A stretch of 64,000 nt of DNA from contig NZ_JABEKT010000001.1 of the NCBI RefSeq assembly GCF_013283195.1, positions 1,524,795 through 1,588,794 on the forward strand, given 5' to 3'. The notes below the pieces were generated by a model. That model saw only the letters and a list, made by a program, of their open reading frames with translations, was not told the DNA's origin and searched no databases. Shown one piece after another: positions 8,623-16,808 of this stretch (position 1 is its first letter; the number at the start of each line of letters is the position of its first letter). This stretch comes from Ensifer adhaerens (GTDB taxonomy: Bacteria; Pseudomonadota; Alphaproteobacteria; Rhizobiales; Rhizobiaceae). A program made the position numbers and the translations under genes.

Positions 8623-8796
8623 ATGGCAGACGTGATCAGAATTGAGGACCGCAAGGTCCAAATGCCACCACGCAGGCCTCCGGCCATATCGGGCGGAGCG
8701 AAAGTGCTTTTGTTTACCGGCATCCGCTACGAGCGTCTCGACGGCCGCGACCCGCAGCCAACCGCGCCTGACGGACGTCGGATCAAAAAGCAGTAG
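8623..8796 (+). CDS. Small conserved basic protein (57 residues)
   Basis: Starts at ATG 8623, which has GGAG six bases upstream; the ATG at 8611 overlaps that ribosome site and is less likely. The protein has a Pro-rich basic segment (KVQMPPRRPP) and a core GAKVLLFTGIRYERL, and ends in RRIKKQ. It is soluble, with no Cys. The composition is clearly protein-like compared with the overlapping frames, and I believe similar short proteins occur across Rhizobiaceae, but no function is known to me. The CtrA box 200 bp upstream suggests cell-cycle-timed expression. Confidence 0.65.
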   Translation: MADVIRIEDRKVQMPPRRPPAISGGAKVLLFTGIRYERLDGRDPQPTAPDGRRIKKQ

Positions 8797-9022
8797 GCTT
8801 CTAGCCACCGCCATGTGTCGGCCCCATCGGCCGGCTTAAGCACGGCTTTGTTCGTGCTGACAACGCTCCGTCTGTGCGGACGCGATCATCTTCTTCACGA
8901 CATTTGAATAGAAACGGCGAGACTGAAGGTCGGATCTTCTGACGATCAGATTGCACGGCCCGACGCGTGATCGCCCCGGTATACTTATGGCGATTTAAGT
9001 TTTTGCTTTCGCGCGACATGCG

Positions 9023-9568
9023 TCAGCGCCGGAACGGCTCGCAGCTTGATTCCGCCAGGAAATTCCGCACCTGGTCTTCAAAGCTGTCAAGCGGCGCCAT
9101 GGCGCGCAGCACCGCGTAGCCATCCTCTTCCTTCATCTCCACCATGATCGATTGCGCCAGGGCTTCCGGCGGCGCCTTGCGCAGTTCAACCAGTTGGATC
9201 GGCGTCGCAACCACAAGATCCAGCCTGCCGTTGACGGCGGTATGGTCGTTCATGCTGAAGACTTCGTTGGAGCTGCTGTCGAAAACGGCGAGCGACCAGA
9301 AGGGAACCGAGCCGCTGGCGAGGAAACGCGCCGGTCCATCGGCGATGGAAAAGCTGCAAACCGCCGTGCGCAGGTAAGGGTCGACATTGCTGAGACCCGT
9401 CGGCCCGGGCGTGCTGGTCAAGGAAAAGAAGCTGTCCATCTCGAGAAGGCCGAGCACACGCGTATAGGCGTCACGACCGGTAAACTGCGGCAGCACCAGC
9501 ACGATGACGATATGCAGCAGTGCCGCGCCCACGAGGCCAAGGATGGAGGCGAACAGAACACTACGCAT
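9023..9568 (-). CDS. DUF1254-like membrane-anchored protein
   Basis: A 181-residue protein with an N-terminal hydrophobic segment (about residues 4-28), then a soluble domain including TAVCSFSIADGPARF and FWSLAVFDSSSNEVFSMNDHTA, which resembles the short Rhizobiales version of DUF1254. It overlaps the upstream DUF1214 gene by 8 bp, so the two are translated together. In larger bacterial proteins DUF1254 and DUF1214 are fused in one chain; here they are separate short exported or membrane proteins. Function unknown. There is one Cys in the soluble part and one near the C-terminus. Confidence 0.7.
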   Translation of the reverse strand: MRSVLFASILGLVGAALLHIVIVLVLPQFTGRDAYTRVLGLLEMDSFFSLTSTPGPTGLSNVDPYLRTAVCSFSIADGPARFLASGSVPFWSLAVFDSSSNEVFSMNDHTAVNGRLDLVVATPIQLVELRKAPPEALAQSIMVEMKEEDGYAVLRAMAPLDSFEDQVRNFLAESSCEPFRR

Positions 9569-10148
9569 CGCCGCATCCCGTTTTCACGACCTTCGGCATT
9601 GCGAGATCGATGAGGCCGGAGGAGCCTGCGGTCGGTGTATCGAGCAGCGTCAGTATGAGCCGGAAGGTGCCTGAATGCCGCAATGCCACCCAGTTGTCCG
9701 GCTTGGCGTTCGGCGAGACATGGATGCTGAAGGAACTGTCTTCGGCGCGCAGCACCGTCCATGAATTGATGGCCCAAGGCAGATCCGAGCCGGGGCGCAA
9801 CGGGACGCCGTCGGCATTCGCAGCATAGAGCGTCCAGAACCGAGCTTGCGGCGTCAGCCCCGTGACATCGTAGGAGCAGGCCGCCGAAAGCTTGTCTCCC
9901 TTGTCATCGACCTGGGCCATGAACATCAACCCTTCGGCGCCGCCGTAGAGCAGTTCGCCGGCCCGGGCGCGGTGCGCCTTGGCATAGGGGTCGGCCTTAT
10001 CGGTCTGTGCCTCGGGAAAGGCAACCCACGGGCCGATCGATATGGCGCCGAAACCGACCGTCGCCTTCAGCGCCCAGACGGCCGACGCGATGCCGCCGCC
10101 GAAGGCGATGGCAAGGGCAAGGGCGGCGAGGAGGGGAATTCGGAACAA
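9561..10148 (-). CDS. DUF1214 domain protein, membrane-anchored
   Basis: A 195-residue protein. The only start near the frame's beginning is TTG 10148; an in-frame stop lies just upstream. Residues 5-30 are hydrophobic, and the remainder has the DUF1214 features: ARFWTLYAANADG, LPWAINSWTVLR, a segment on Asn-Lys-Pro-Asp-Asn-Trp and a C-terminal TAGSSGLIDLAMPKV. It overlaps the start of the DUF1254-like gene by 8 bp. The family is often found near envelope genes, and here it lies next to a penicillin-binding protein gene. Role unknown. Confidence 0.75.
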   Translation of the reverse strand: MFRIPLLAALALAIAFGGGIASAVWALKATVGFGAISIGPWVAFPEAQTDKADPYAKAHRARAGELLYGGAEGLMFMAQVDDKGDKLSAACSYDVTGLTPQARFWTLYAANADGVPLRPGSDLPWAINSWTVLRAEDSSFSIHVSPNAKPDNWVALRHSGTFRLILTLLDTPTAGSSGLIDLAMPKVVKTGCGDA

Positions 10149-10298
10149 TGGCGGCTCTATCGAATATGGTTATGCGTCGCCGCACGGCGCAGCGCTGCCC
10201 ATGTCTCGCCCATACGCGCGCGCGACGCAACGGCGATCATTGTGCCGAGCTGGCAGCCAGCATCGATCCGGTCTCTGACATCAAGGTTTCGAGCGCGT

Positions 10299-12503
10299 TC
10301 AGTTGCTGGCGGCATTCGGGAGACCCTCTTGGGTAGATCCACCGTCGGCGGCGCCGAGGACAGCCACCTTGCCGCCATTCTTCTCTGGCGCTTTCAAGGC
10401 GGGAGCTTTCTCGAAGGTTTCGCCCACGGAACGCAGCAACCGCGTGACATCCGCCGAAAGAGAGCGCGGCCGCACAAGTGGAGGCAGGGCATTTTCATCC
10501 GGCTTGGCGTTGGCGACCTGTGGTTGCTTGCTCGGGGCAGGTGCGGGATTGGTTATTCCCGGAATCTGGCGGTGGTCGATCCCCTGTTCGGCATAGTCCA
10601 TCAACCTCTTGAAGGTCATCGCCGGCAGCGACCCGCCGGTCATATTGTTGGTCGAAGTATAGTCGTCGTTCCCGAACCAGACCGCGGTCGTGTAATCGCC
10701 GGTGAAGCCGACGAACCAGGCATCGCGGTAGGCCTGGGTGGTGCCGGTCTTGCCGCCCGTGACGATACCGTTGTCGAGTGCCGCCTTGCGTGCCGTGCCG
10801 ATCACCGGGATCTGTGTCAGCATCGAGTTCATCGACGCATTGGCTTGTTCGGACAGGATGCGCTTGGCCGGCGGTTCATCGCGGGAAAAGTCGTAGAGGA
10901 TGTCGCCGTCATAGTTCAGGATCTGGCTGATGCCGTGCCGGCGCGATTGCAGCCCGCCTGCCGGGAACACGGCATAGGCGGTCGCCTGATCGAGTACCGT
11001 CACTTCGGAGGTGCCGAGCGGCATCGTCTTGTCGGTACGCAGCGGCGTCTCGATGCCCATGTTCTTGGCGGTCTGCACGATCAGTTCAGTGCCGAGCTTG
11101 TCCTTGGCGAGACGCACAGGGATCGTGTTGATCGACTTGGCGATCGCCGTCAGGATGGTGATGCGGCCCGCGTAGCTGCGGCCGTAATTCTGCGGCGACC
11201 AGCCGCGCCAGGTGATCGGCGCATCGACGACGATCGTCTCGGGTGTCATGCCTTTTTCCATCGCGGCCGCGTAGGTGTAGACCTTGAAGGAAGAGCCGGG
11301 CTGGCGCAGCGCACGCGTCGCGCGGTTGAACTGGCTCTCACCATAGTCGCGGCCGCCAACCATCGCCCGGACTGGGCCGCCGTTTTCGACCATGACCAGC
11401 GCGCCCTGTTTCACATGGAAGCTTTCGCCGTATTGGCGCAGGCTGGATTCGACCGAATCTTCGGCCGCGTTCTGCAGCCCCATGTCGATGGTGGTACGCA
11501 CGATCAGCGAATGCTGGGCAAACGGCCGGGCGATGCGCTGCACTTCGTCGAAGGCCCAGTCGAGGAAGAAGTCGGGCGCCTTCACCTGGGCGCGGTCGAT
11601 GACGGTTGCCGGGTTGAGACGTGCTGCAATCACCTGGCCTTCGGTCATCAGTCCGCCCTGGACGAGGTTTGTCAAAACCTCGTTGGCACGGCCGCGGGCG
11701 GCCGGCAGGTTGACGTGCGGCGCGTAGCGCGCAGGCGCCTTGAACAGGCCGGCAAGCATGGCGGATTCCGCCAGGTTGACGTCGGTGATCGCCTTGCCGA
11801 AATAGAACTGCGCCGCTGCCGCCGCACCAAATGTTCCGCCGCCCATATAGGCGCGGTCGAGGTAGAGCCGCAGGATCTCTTTCTTCGACAGGTTGGATTC
11901 GAGCCAGATGGCCAGAAATGCTTCCTTGATCTTGCGCTCGATGGTGCGCTCGTTCGACAGGAACAGGTTCTTGGCAAGCTGCTGGGTCAGGGTCGAGCCG
12001 CCCTGGACGACGCCACCGGCACGCGCGTTCTCGGTCATCGCACGGGCAAGCCCGAGAAAGTCGATGCCGTAATGGTCGAAGAAGCGCCGGTCTTCCGTCG
12101 CAAGCACCGCCTTGATCAGATGATCCGGCAGCTCGTCGATCGGGACGGAATCTTCGTGGATGATGCCGCGATGGCCGATTTCGTTACCGTAGCGATCAAG
12201 GAACGTGACGGCGAAATCGCTTTGCGCCCGCCAGTTGCCCTTGGTTTCCTCGAAGGCCGGAAGCGCCAGTGCCAGCATCAGCACCGAGCCGGCCGTGCCC
12301 CAGGTCATGCCTTCGCCAAGCACCTCGAAGACCACTTTCTTCCAGCCGGTAACGCGGAAGCGGCGGAAGAAAATCGTCGTATCCTCCCACCATTGCGAGA
12401 GTTTGAATCCGGCATTCCAGACTGTCGAATCGATCCAGGAATCGATTCTCAGAAAGATGTGCCGTTTCTTCGGCCGGTTATCGTCTTTCCTCGGTTCCCG
12501 CAC
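10299..12503 (-). CDS. Class A penicillin-binding protein (PBP1-type transglycosylase/transpeptidase)
   Basis: A bifunctional peptidoglycan synthase of 734 residues, GTG start. After a charged cytoplasmic part there is one membrane segment (about residues 70-86). A GT51 transglycosylase domain follows (EDRRFFDHYGID, GGSTLTQQLAKNLF), then a transpeptidase domain with the active-site Ser404-x-x-Lys407 (PGSSFKV), a SIN motif (KSINT) and KTGT. The C-terminal tail is Pro/Lys-rich and disordered. It polymerises glycan strands and cross-links them in the periplasm. Rhizobiaceae carry several PBP1 paralogues, so no specific gene symbol is given. The next genes downstream (leftward) are DUF1214/DUF1254, after a 150-bp gap. 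Confidence 0.93.
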   Translation of the reverse strand: MREPRKDDNRPKKRHIFLRIDSWIDSTVWNAGFKLSQWWEDTTIFFRRFRVTGWKKVVFEVLGEGMTWGTAGSVLMLALALPAFEETKGNWRAQSDFAVTFLDRYGNEIGHRGIIHEDSVPIDELPDHLIKAVLATEDRRFFDHYGIDFLGLARAMTENARAGGVVQGGSTLTQQLAKNLFLSNERTIERKIKEAFLAIWLESNLSKKEILRLYLDRAYMGGGTFGAAAAAQFYFGKAITDVNLAESAMLAGLFKAPARYAPHVNLPAARGRANEVLTNLVQGGLMTEGQVIAARLNPATVIDRAQVKAPDFFLDWAFDEVQRIARPFAQHSLIVRTTIDMGLQNAAEDSVESSLRQYGESFHVKQGALVMVENGGPVRAMVGGRDYGESQFNRATRALRQPGSSFKVYTYAAAMEKGMTPETIVVDAPITWRGWSPQNYGRSYAGRITILTAIAKSINTIPVRLAKDKLGTELIVQTAKNMGIETPLRTDKTMPLGTSEVTVLDQATAYAVFPAGGLQSRRHGISQILNYDGDILYDFSRDEPPAKRILSEQANASMNSMLTQIPVIGTARKAALDNGIVTGGKTGTTQAYRDAWFVGFTGDYTTAVWFGNDDYTSTNNMTGGSLPAMTFKRLMDYAEQGIDHRQIPGITNPAPAPSKQPQVANAKPDENALPPLVRPRSLSADVTRLLRSVGETFEKAPALKAPEKNGGKVAVLGAADGGSTQEGLPNAASN

Positions 12504-12762
12504 GGTCGCAACGTCCTGAAGGCTTTTGGCATCATGCCGGCGCCCCGCGATATTTGCGCGGCGCGAAATTTCACTCTACTTGCATATCGCGCCGGCGGCC
12601 TTAAAAAACCGGCAATTTTCTGCGAAATTTCTCTTCTGCATGTTTCCTTCGATCGTCGCCGACTGAAGGGCAAAGCAGGGAGAAACTCAAATCGCTACTG
12701 CGACCTTTGTACGTCTGATAAGACGTGCGGCGCAGTAGCGCGACCGATTTGACGAAAGTGTG

Positions 12763-13236
12763 ATGATGATGGGCGAAATGCCTTTCTGGAAGGCGAAGAG
12801 CCTTGACGACATGAATGACGCGGAGTGGGAAAGCCTCTGCGACGGCTGCGGGCTCTGTTGTCTCAACAAGCTCGAAGACTGGGAGACGGCCGAGATCGCC
12901 TGGACCTCGATCCGCTGTACGCTGCTCGACGGCGAGAGCTGTCGGTGTAAGGATTATCCCAACCGTCAGGCGACGGTGCCGGATTGCATCCAGCTGACAC
13001 CGGATGCGGTGCGCGAGATTACCTGGTTGCCGCCGACCTGCGGCTATCGGCTGGTGGCGGAAGGTCGTGACCTCTATTGGTGGCATCCGCTGCTCTCGGG
13101 CGATGCCGAGACAGTGCACGCCGCCGGCATTTCCGTGCGTGGCCGCACCGTCGCCGAAGACGGCATCGACATTGAGGATTACGAAGATTATCTGGTGACG
13201 TGGCCGCTGGAAGTCGGAGAGAAAAGCTCAGGTTAA
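12763..13236 (+). CDS. YcgN/UPF0260 cysteine-cluster protein
   Basis: About 157 residues. GTG 12760, ATG 12763, 12766, 12769 and 12778 are all in frame, so the exact start is uncertain; all give the same domain. The Cys pattern [12 protein letters not shown], then a Cys in SIRC, SCRCKDY and a Cys in PDC is that of the YkgJ/YcgN zinc- or Fe-S-type cluster family. E. coli YcgN is very similar in its first 40 residues ([22 protein letters not shown]). Biochemical role unknown. Divergent from the penicillin-binding protein gene. Confidence 0.85.
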   Translation: MMMGEMPFWKAKSLDDMNDAEWESLCDGCGLCCLNKLEDWETAEIAWTSIRCTLLDGESCRCKDYPNRQATVPDCIQLTPDAVREITWLPPTCGYRLVAEGRDLYWWHPLLSGDAETVHAAGISVRGRTVAEDGIDIEDYEDYLVTWPLEVGEKSSG

Positions 13237-13344
13237 CAGACGGTTAGTCGTTCCGGTGGAATCGGTATCGCAAGCTCGCGCCATTGCGGGCGCCACTGAG
13301 AGCAGCTAGAGGTTGATGGAATTCCATCGTTCTCAGGCGCCCCG

Positions 13345-13854
13345 ATGATCAGCACCGACCGTCTCATTCTCCGCCGACCACGGCTGGAGGATTTCGAACC
13401 CTATCAGCAGATGTGGTTGGACCCCGAGATCCTTCGGCATGTCGCACCAGGCCCCTTTTCCCGCGAGCAGATGTGGACGCGGTTCCTGCGCCAGGAGGGC
13501 GGTTGGCAGTTCTTTGGCTTCGGCTATTTCGTGATCGAAGAAAAAAGCTCCGGTCGTTTTGTCGGGCAGATGGGCTTCCAGGAATTGCGCCGCGAGATTT
13601 CGCCTTCACTGACTGGCACGATGGAAACCGGCTGGACGATCGCGCCCGCAGCGCAGGGGCGCGGCTATGCCAGCGAGGCGGCGCAGGCGGCATTCGATTG
13701 GGGGCGGGAACATCACGCCGGGCGTCGTGTCACCGCGATCGTCAGTCCGGCCAATGTGGCGTCCATTCGGATCGTCGAGAAGCTGGGAATGCAACTGTTT
13801 GCGCAGACGGAGTATCACGGCAAGCCCGTCACGCTGTTCGACCATATTCTCTAA
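13345..13854 (+). CDS. GNAT family N-acetyltransferase (RimJ/RimL-like)
   Basis: A 169-residue protein with the typical RimJ/L opening TDRLILRRPRLEDFE, a central ETGWTIAPAAQGRGYASEAA containing the acetyl-CoA loop (QGRGYA), and the late SPANVASIRIVEKLGM block. It transfers acetyl from acetyl-CoA to an amino group; the substrate cannot be read from the sequence. A 14-bp perfect palindrome (GATGGAATTCCATC, 13315-13328) lies 16 bp before the start and overlaps the likely leader. Confidence 0.85.
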   Translation: MISTDRLILRRPRLEDFEPYQQMWLDPEILRHVAPGPFSREQMWTRFLRQEGGWQFFGFGYFVIEEKSSGRFVGQMGFQELRREISPSLTGTMETGWTIAPAAQGRGYASEAAQAAFDWGREHHAGRRVTAIVSPANVASIRIVEKLGMQLFAQTEYHGKPVTLFDHIL

Positions 13855-13898
13855 GGCGGTCTCCGCCCGATGCGCTGGAAGTTTCTACGCCAGTTGCG

Positions 13899-14234
13899 TC
13901 AGTGACGGCCGTTTTTCTTCACCAGGCTTTTAGGCGCAACGTTGCGCCAGGCGGTTTCCATCGACTGGCGGATGAGATCCTCGTCGGCCTCGACAAAGTA
14001 GAGCGAAGTCCAGCCTTTGTCGCCCCAACCGCCGGGTACCGCGGCACAGACGCCGGGCTCCATTTCCAAAAGCATGCGCTGCTGGTCCGGCGTGAACTTG
14101 AAGACCGCCCGACCCGCCTCTGGCAGAGACATGAATATGCGCTTGCCCACGCGGAAGTCCCGCGTGCCGAAATGGGCATTTTCTTCCGTTCCCGGCAGGC
14201 TTAGCGCCAGTTTTTCAATCTCGTCGGTCAGCAT
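13899..14234 (-). CDS. MmcQ/YjbR-like DNA-binding protein
   Basis: A 111-residue protein beginning at ATG 14234 (MLTDEIEKLALSLPGTEE); the frame continues upstream without a family match. It has the MmcQ/YjbR layout: LPGTEENAHFGTRDFRVGKRIF, a KFTPDQQRMLL helix, WGDKGWTSLYF, and a C-terminal ETAWRNVAPKSLVKK. Members have a CyaY-like fold and are thought to bind DNA. Convergent with the acetyltransferase gene. Confidence 0.8.
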   Translation of the reverse strand: MLTDEIEKLALSLPGTEENAHFGTRDFRVGKRIFMSLPEAGRAVFKFTPDQQRMLLEMEPGVCAAVPGGWGDKGWTSLYFVEADEDLIRQSMETAWRNVAPKSLVKKNGRH

Positions 14235-14463
14235 GGAAAAAAGAGTAGCACGGTTTTTCCGATTGGCCAAAAGGCGGAAAATCGCCACACCGGCAGGTGT
14301 AACGAAGCGGTTTTGCATTGTCCTCTGGCGACAAGATCGCGACGCTATTTGGCCGTCAATTTCTGTCTCTGAGCGCGACCAGCATGCAACCTGATCACGC
14401 ACAGAACGCGAGAATGCCCCAGGGTGCAAGATGCACTTTGTGTCCGCGGCGAATGACAAACAA

Positions 14464-14495
14464 AAGCCGCTCGCGGCGTTGACCGCGGGCGGCTT
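14464..14495 (-). terminator. Rho-independent terminator of the 65-residue ORF
   Basis: A 13-bp stem with one G-T wobble (AAGCCGCTCGCGG 14464-14476 with CCGCGGGCGGCTT 14483-14495), a 6-nt loop, and on the minus strand a following TTTTGTTTG. It lies 50 bp beyond the stop of the leftward ORF at 14547 and supports its transcription. Confidence 0.75.
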
Positions 14496-14546
14496 GAAGC
14501 TTGATGTGGTGCATTATCGACGAGCGCTGCTCGCCCACCAGCGCGT

Positions 14547-14744
14547 TTATTCAGCCGGCTGAACGGGCTTGGGTGTCGTCTGGCTGGCAGTGCGCATTTC
14601 GCGCCATTCGCTTTCGAAACGGTCCAGCAGCGACTGCGGTACCTTGGACTGCTGCGATGCCTGCTGGTTGTTTACGAGCGTCTGCATCCGATCCTCCCGG
14701 GCCTGTTGCAATTTCATGACAAGTTGATGGGCGGACAATTTCAC
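14547..14744 (-). CDS. Small conserved hypothetical protein (up to 65 residues)
   Basis: Starts at GTG 14744 or at ATG 14717; neither has a strong ribosome site. The helical content is high (VMKLQQAREDRMQTLVNN, LLDRFESEWREMR), with a Pro-Glu end. There is no signal or membrane segment. The gene is followed by a good terminator at 14464-14495 and is preceded by an unusually AT-rich region with an inverted repeat (14787-14806), which may be its promoter or operator. No family recognised. Confidence 0.55.
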   Translation of the reverse strand: MKLSAHQLVMKLQQAREDRMQTLVNNQQASQQSKVPQSLLDRFESEWREMRTASQTTPKPVQPAE

Positions 14745-14786
14745 ATCGTAAACGCTTTGTAAATCAGTAGGTTAAGTCATTTAAAC

Positions 14787-14806
14787 GATTTAAAAATCTT
14801 TAAATC
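14787..14806. repeat. AT-rich inverted repeat
   Basis: GATTTAAA (14787-14794) and TTTAAATC (14799-14806) form a perfect 8-bp dyad around AATC, within about 40 bases that are almost all A/T. It is placed about 45 bp upstream of the 65-residue leftward ORF. Could be an operator or a regulator-binding AT island. Confidence 0.5.
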
Positions 14807-15453
14807 GATTAATTTTTAGCTGATCCACAGTTGCGTTCAGGCGGTTGGCAGCGGCGGGCCATTTCGCGCCGTGTGAGTCGAAGGGGTGATGCTTCGGCCA
14901 ACCGATCTTGTCGAGCCAACGCTGTTTTGCGATCACGGCGGTGGTGCTCGAGCTCACCACGATGGGAGCGAATACCTCACAGCGCATTCCGAAAATCGCG
15001 ACAGGCAATGTGAGGTGAGACAAGGCTGTCGATTCGAAACGCCTGCAGCCTGCGCGACGGCGTCAAACAAAGCAGAGGCTTAGAGGAGGGAGTGGATTCT
15101 TCGCCTGACCGCGCTCACTCAATCCTGCAGGGTCCGGACTCAACTTGGGAAGAGGTGCGGCCAAGGGATTCAAAGGACTCGGATATTCAAACTCACTTCA
15201 AGTTCTGCCGCAAGCCCGGCGAAGGAGCCTGCGCCCACTTGGTCCTTGACCAATTGTCGGATGATAGCAAAAAGGGCTTAACAAATGACTGATCGTCAGA
15301 GGCTGCGTCTTTGCTATTCTCTTGGTGGGGTGCCGCGCCTGCGAAGGGTAGGCGAGATCTAATATTGCCGCCGAAGCTGGACCTTTTCCAGTATCGCCCG
15401 AGATACTTGTGCAATGCCATCGCGCAGGCGCGCTTTGCCGCCGCCGCGCGACG

Positions 15454-15495
15454 GGCGGACGCGGTATCCCTCCCACCGCGTCCGCCTGCCTTTTT
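15454..15495 (+). terminator. Strong Rho-independent terminator without an obvious gene
   Basis: GGCGGACGCGG (15454-15464) pairs perfectly with CCGCGTCCGCC (15476-15486), 11 bp with an 11-nt loop, followed by TGCCTTTTTG. No convincing plus-strand protein gene ends before it, so it probably terminates a non-coding transcript from upstream. Confidence 0.85.
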
Positions 15496-15839
15496 GTGTG
15501 CCGGGGGAGTGGCTCACCGAACCGGGACCGGATCGATTGCCCTTTGTCGAAAGGCGGTGAAAACCATCGATAGGGAGAGGTGCGAACATCGACCCGTTCG
15601 TCTGTTCGTCGCCTCCGTACGGTGCGGGTCAGGGTTTCGCACGGCTGGTGTCAGGCGATGGATTGATCCCTCCCGGGTTTCGCCTTTAAGGGAATCGTTG
15701 CAATCTGCGGTCGGTTCGCCGTGGATACCGGCATTCACGGATAGCTGTTCGCCCGGCTGGGTGGCCGACATTCATTTGCCATTCAGCCTCTATCCGTTAT
15801 TGCTTTTGCCATGATGCTTCCCAAGTCGAAAGTGCGTTC

Positions 15840-16094
15840 ATGTCTTCACCAGTGATCATAGCCGCGCTTGCCGCAGGCCTTGCGGGCTTTGCTCCGCCTG
15901 AGGTCCGCATGCCCACGGACCTTGTCGTTCGTGTGGCCGGCGATTGCAGCGCCGCCGCTCAGCAAGTCGTTTCGGAAACCGGCGGCGAACTGCTTTCGGC
16001 GCAACCGACCTCTGATGGCCAGTGCGTGATTACGGTGCTCGTGCCAGGCAATGGCGGGCGACCGAAGAAGGTGACGGTAAGGGTGCCGATGTAA
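15840..16094 (+). CDS. feuN: FeuN-like small periplasmic modulator of FeuPQ
   Basis: An 84-residue protein with an N-terminal export signal (IIAALAAGLAGFA), a small mature domain, and two Cys about 26 residues apart (GDCSAAAQQVV and GQCVITVL) that could form a disulfide. It lies directly upstream of the feuP-like response regulator gene (42 bp gap). In S. meliloti FeuN is a periplasmic protein of about this size, encoded at this position, that restrains the FeuQ sensor; without it FeuPQ signalling becomes harmful. Size, location and export signal fit that description. The identification depends on synteny more than on motif. Confidence 0.8.
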   Translation: MSSPVIIAALAAGLAGFAPPEVRMPTDLVVRVAGDCSAAAQQVVSETGGELLSAQPTSDGQCVITVLVPGNGGRPKKVTVRVPM

Positions 16095-16136
16095 TTCGCG
16101 CGTGACGACGCTGCGAAAGAGGGGAAGTGGGTACGA

Positions 16137-16808
16137 ATGCGCATTCTGATAGTCGAGGACGACGTCAACCTGAACCGGCAGCTCGCCGAAGTGCTGAAGG
16201 AGGCTGGCTACGTCGTCGATCAGGCCTATGACGGCGAAGAGGGACACTATCTCGGCGAAGCCGAGCCTTATGACGCCGTTATCCTCGATATCGGCCTGCC
16301 CGAGATGGACGGCATCACCGTTCTCGAAAAATGGCGCGGCGGCGGCAAGACCATGCCGGTGCTGATCCTGACGGCACGTGATCGCTGGAGCGACAAGGTA
16401 GCCGGCATCGACGCCGGTGCCGACGATTATGTTGCCAAGCCGTTCCACGTCGAGGAAGTGCTTGCCCGCATCCGCGCCCTGATCCGCCGGGCGGCAGGCC
16501 ACGCAAGCTCGGAGATCGTCTGCGGTCCCGTGCGCCTCGACACCAAGGGCTCGAAGGCAACCGTCGACGGGACGGCACTGAAGCTGACGTCGCACGAATT
16601 CCGGTTGCTGTCCTATCTCATGCATCATATGGGCCAGGTCGTATCGCGGACGGAACTGGTCGAGCACATGTACGATCAGGACTTCGATCGCGATTCCAAC
16701 ACGATCGAAGTTTTTGTCGGCCGCTTGCGCAAGAAGATCGGCAACGACCTGATCGAGACGGTGCGGGGCCTGGGATACCGCATGCAAGCGCCCGGCAATG
16801 GCAATTAG
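16137..16808 (+). CDS. feuP: FeuP-like OmpR-family response regulator
   Basis: A 223-residue regulator: a receiver domain with Asp51 as phospho-acceptor (ILDIGLPEMDG), Asp8-Asp9 at the acidic pocket and a Lys in VAKPFH, then a winged-helix DNA-binding domain (LTSHEFRLLSYLMHH, NTIEVFVGRLRKKI, VRGLGYRM). In S. meliloti FeuP acts with FeuQ in osmotic adaptation, including control of the cyclic-glucan exporter gene ndvA, and is needed for symbiosis. A ribosome site (AGAGGGGAAG) precedes the ATG. It overlaps the feuQ start by 11 bp. Confidence 0.88.
   Translation: MRILIVEDDVNLNRQLAEVLKEAGYVVDQAYDGEEGHYLGEAEPYDAVILDIGLPEMDGITVLEKWRGGGKTMPVLILTARDRWSDKVAGIDAGADDYVAKPFHVEEVLARIRALIRRAAGHASSEIVCGPVRLDTKGSKATVDGTALKLTSHEFRLLSYLMHHMGQVVSRTELVEHMYDQDFDRDSNTIEVFVGRLRKKIGNDLIETVRGLGYRMQAPGNGN

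Larger units (their letters stand above)
14745..15839. other. Long region without a confident protein gene
   Basis: 1.1 kb. From left to right it holds an AT-rich stretch with an inverted repeat (14781-14820), a weak minus-strand frame (14790-15023), a weak plus-strand frame (15092-15292), a strong plus-strand terminator (15454-15495), and about 340 bp that must contain the feuNPQ promoter. The protein frames here are Arg/Cys/Trp-rich or lack ribosome sites. A non-coding RNA ending at the terminator is the best explanation for the middle part. Confidence 0.5.

Noticed and set aside
9846-12752. 968-codon plus-strand frame opposite the penicillin-binding protein
   Set aside because: Antisense shadow of a conserved GT51/transpeptidase gene; composition is Arg/His/Gly-rich without motifs.
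14790-15023. 77-codon minus-strand frame
   Set aside because: Partly protein-like, but the last codons run through the AT palindrome and there is no ribosome site; kept only as a doubtful remnant.
15092-15292. 66-codon plus-strand frame after an AGGAGG
   Set aside because: The ribosome site is only two bases before the GTG, too close; no family.
15311-15814. 167-codon plus-strand frame before feuN
   Set aside because: Arg/Cys/Trp-rich, no ribosome site, and it runs through a strong terminator; better explained as non-coding.
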